Below the pieces are notes generated by a model. That model was not told the DNA's origin, did not search any database, and was given only the letters and a program-made list of their open reading frames with translations. A program made the position numbers and the translations under genes. From NCBI RefSeq assembly GCF_000003605.2, contig NW_003145783.1:822064-871086 (forward strand): a DNA stretch of 49,023 nucleotides, read 5' to 3'. Origin of the DNA: Saccoglossus kowalevskii. Taxonomy: Eukaryota; Hemichordata; Enteropneusta; Harrimaniidae. Shown here one piece after another: positions 48,717 to 49,023 of the stretch; positions within the stretch are counted from its first letter, which is position 1; each line of letters begins with the position of its first letter.

Positions 48717-49023
48717 ATATGAATACAAGTGTGTGCTGTACAATCTGTATATGAATACAAGTGTGTGCTTTATAATCTCCATATGAGTACAAGTGTGTGC
48801 TTTACAATCTACATATGAATACAAGTGTGTGCTTTACAATCTACATATGGAAACAAGTGTGTGGTTTACAATCTCCATATGAATACAACTGTGTGTTTAC
48901 AATCTCCATATGAATACAAGCGTGTGCTTTACAATCTCCATATGAACACAAGTGTGTGGTTTACAATCTGCATATGAATACAACTGTGTGATTTACAATC
49001 TCCATATGGATACAAGTGTGTGC
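48717..49023. repeat. 32-bp minisatellite, at least 9.6 units, cut by window end
   Basis: Units start at 48717, 48749, 48781, 48813, 48845, 48877, 48908, 48940, 48972 and 49004. All are 32 bp except one of 31. The consensus starts ATATGAATACAAGTGTGTGC and continues TTTACAATCTCC. Units differ at one to four positions. The array has no spacers and continues past the window. Confidence 0.97.

Noticed and set aside
48603-48824. Minus-strand 73-codon frame with repeated HTC and YSTHLY patterns
   Set aside because: This is a translation of the minisatellite.
48717-49023. Regularly spaced 32-bp repeat considered as a CRISPR array
   Set aside because: Units are contiguous with no unique spacers, and the genome is eukaryotic, so it is a minisatellite.

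Overview
The window is a stretch of AT-rich animal nuclear genome, not a prokaryotic region. It has long non-coding tracts, GT-AG introns, dispersed miniature transposons, a LINE remnant and one 50-base assembly gap. Gene architecture and repeat content suggest an invertebrate, possibly a marine deuterostome such as a hemichordate. That assignment is inference and is not proven by the sequence.

One gene occupies nearly the whole window on the + strand. I assembled 20 coding exons (1356 to 46570) whose splice phases agree throughout, giving an open frame of 1447 codons plus stop. The 5' end of the gene lies outside the window or was not recognised. In order the protein carries: a short N-terminal segment that may be a ubiquitin-like or Ras-binding fold; a Dbl-homology (DH, RhoGEF) domain; a PH domain; a Ras-association (RA) domain; a RhoGAP domain with its arginine finger; and a 620-residue Ser/Pro-rich tail with three PPxY motifs and a C-terminal PDZ-ligand-like ESYV. 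The PH-RA-RhoGAP part closely resembles the ARHGAP20 family. The complete DH in front makes this a putative GEF plus GAP protein, which vertebrate ARHGAP20 is not described as being.

Layout: 1-1355 is upstream or intronic. Exons 1-6 (DH first part) are spread over 1356-13032 with introns of up to 4.4 kb. One 23.3 kb intron (13033-36314) then splits the DH domain inside its conserved third region. Exons 7-11 (DH end and PH) lie in 36315-40711, exons 12-15 (RA and linker) in 41722-42823, exons 16-19 (RhoGAP) in 42946-44309, and one 1.87 kb terminal exon encodes the tail. 46571 onward is 3' UTR or flank, ending in a 32-bp minisatellite that runs off the window.

The introns hold several families of short inverted-repeat elements: TA-flanked CTGTAAAA-ended families A, B and C; a small family D; a 300-bp CAGGGTCC-ended element; a 1.8 kb element between TTAA sites; and two other fold-backs. 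There is also a LINE C-terminal relic and a tandemly organised dispersed repeat. No second protein gene, tRNA, rRNA or CRISPR array is supported.
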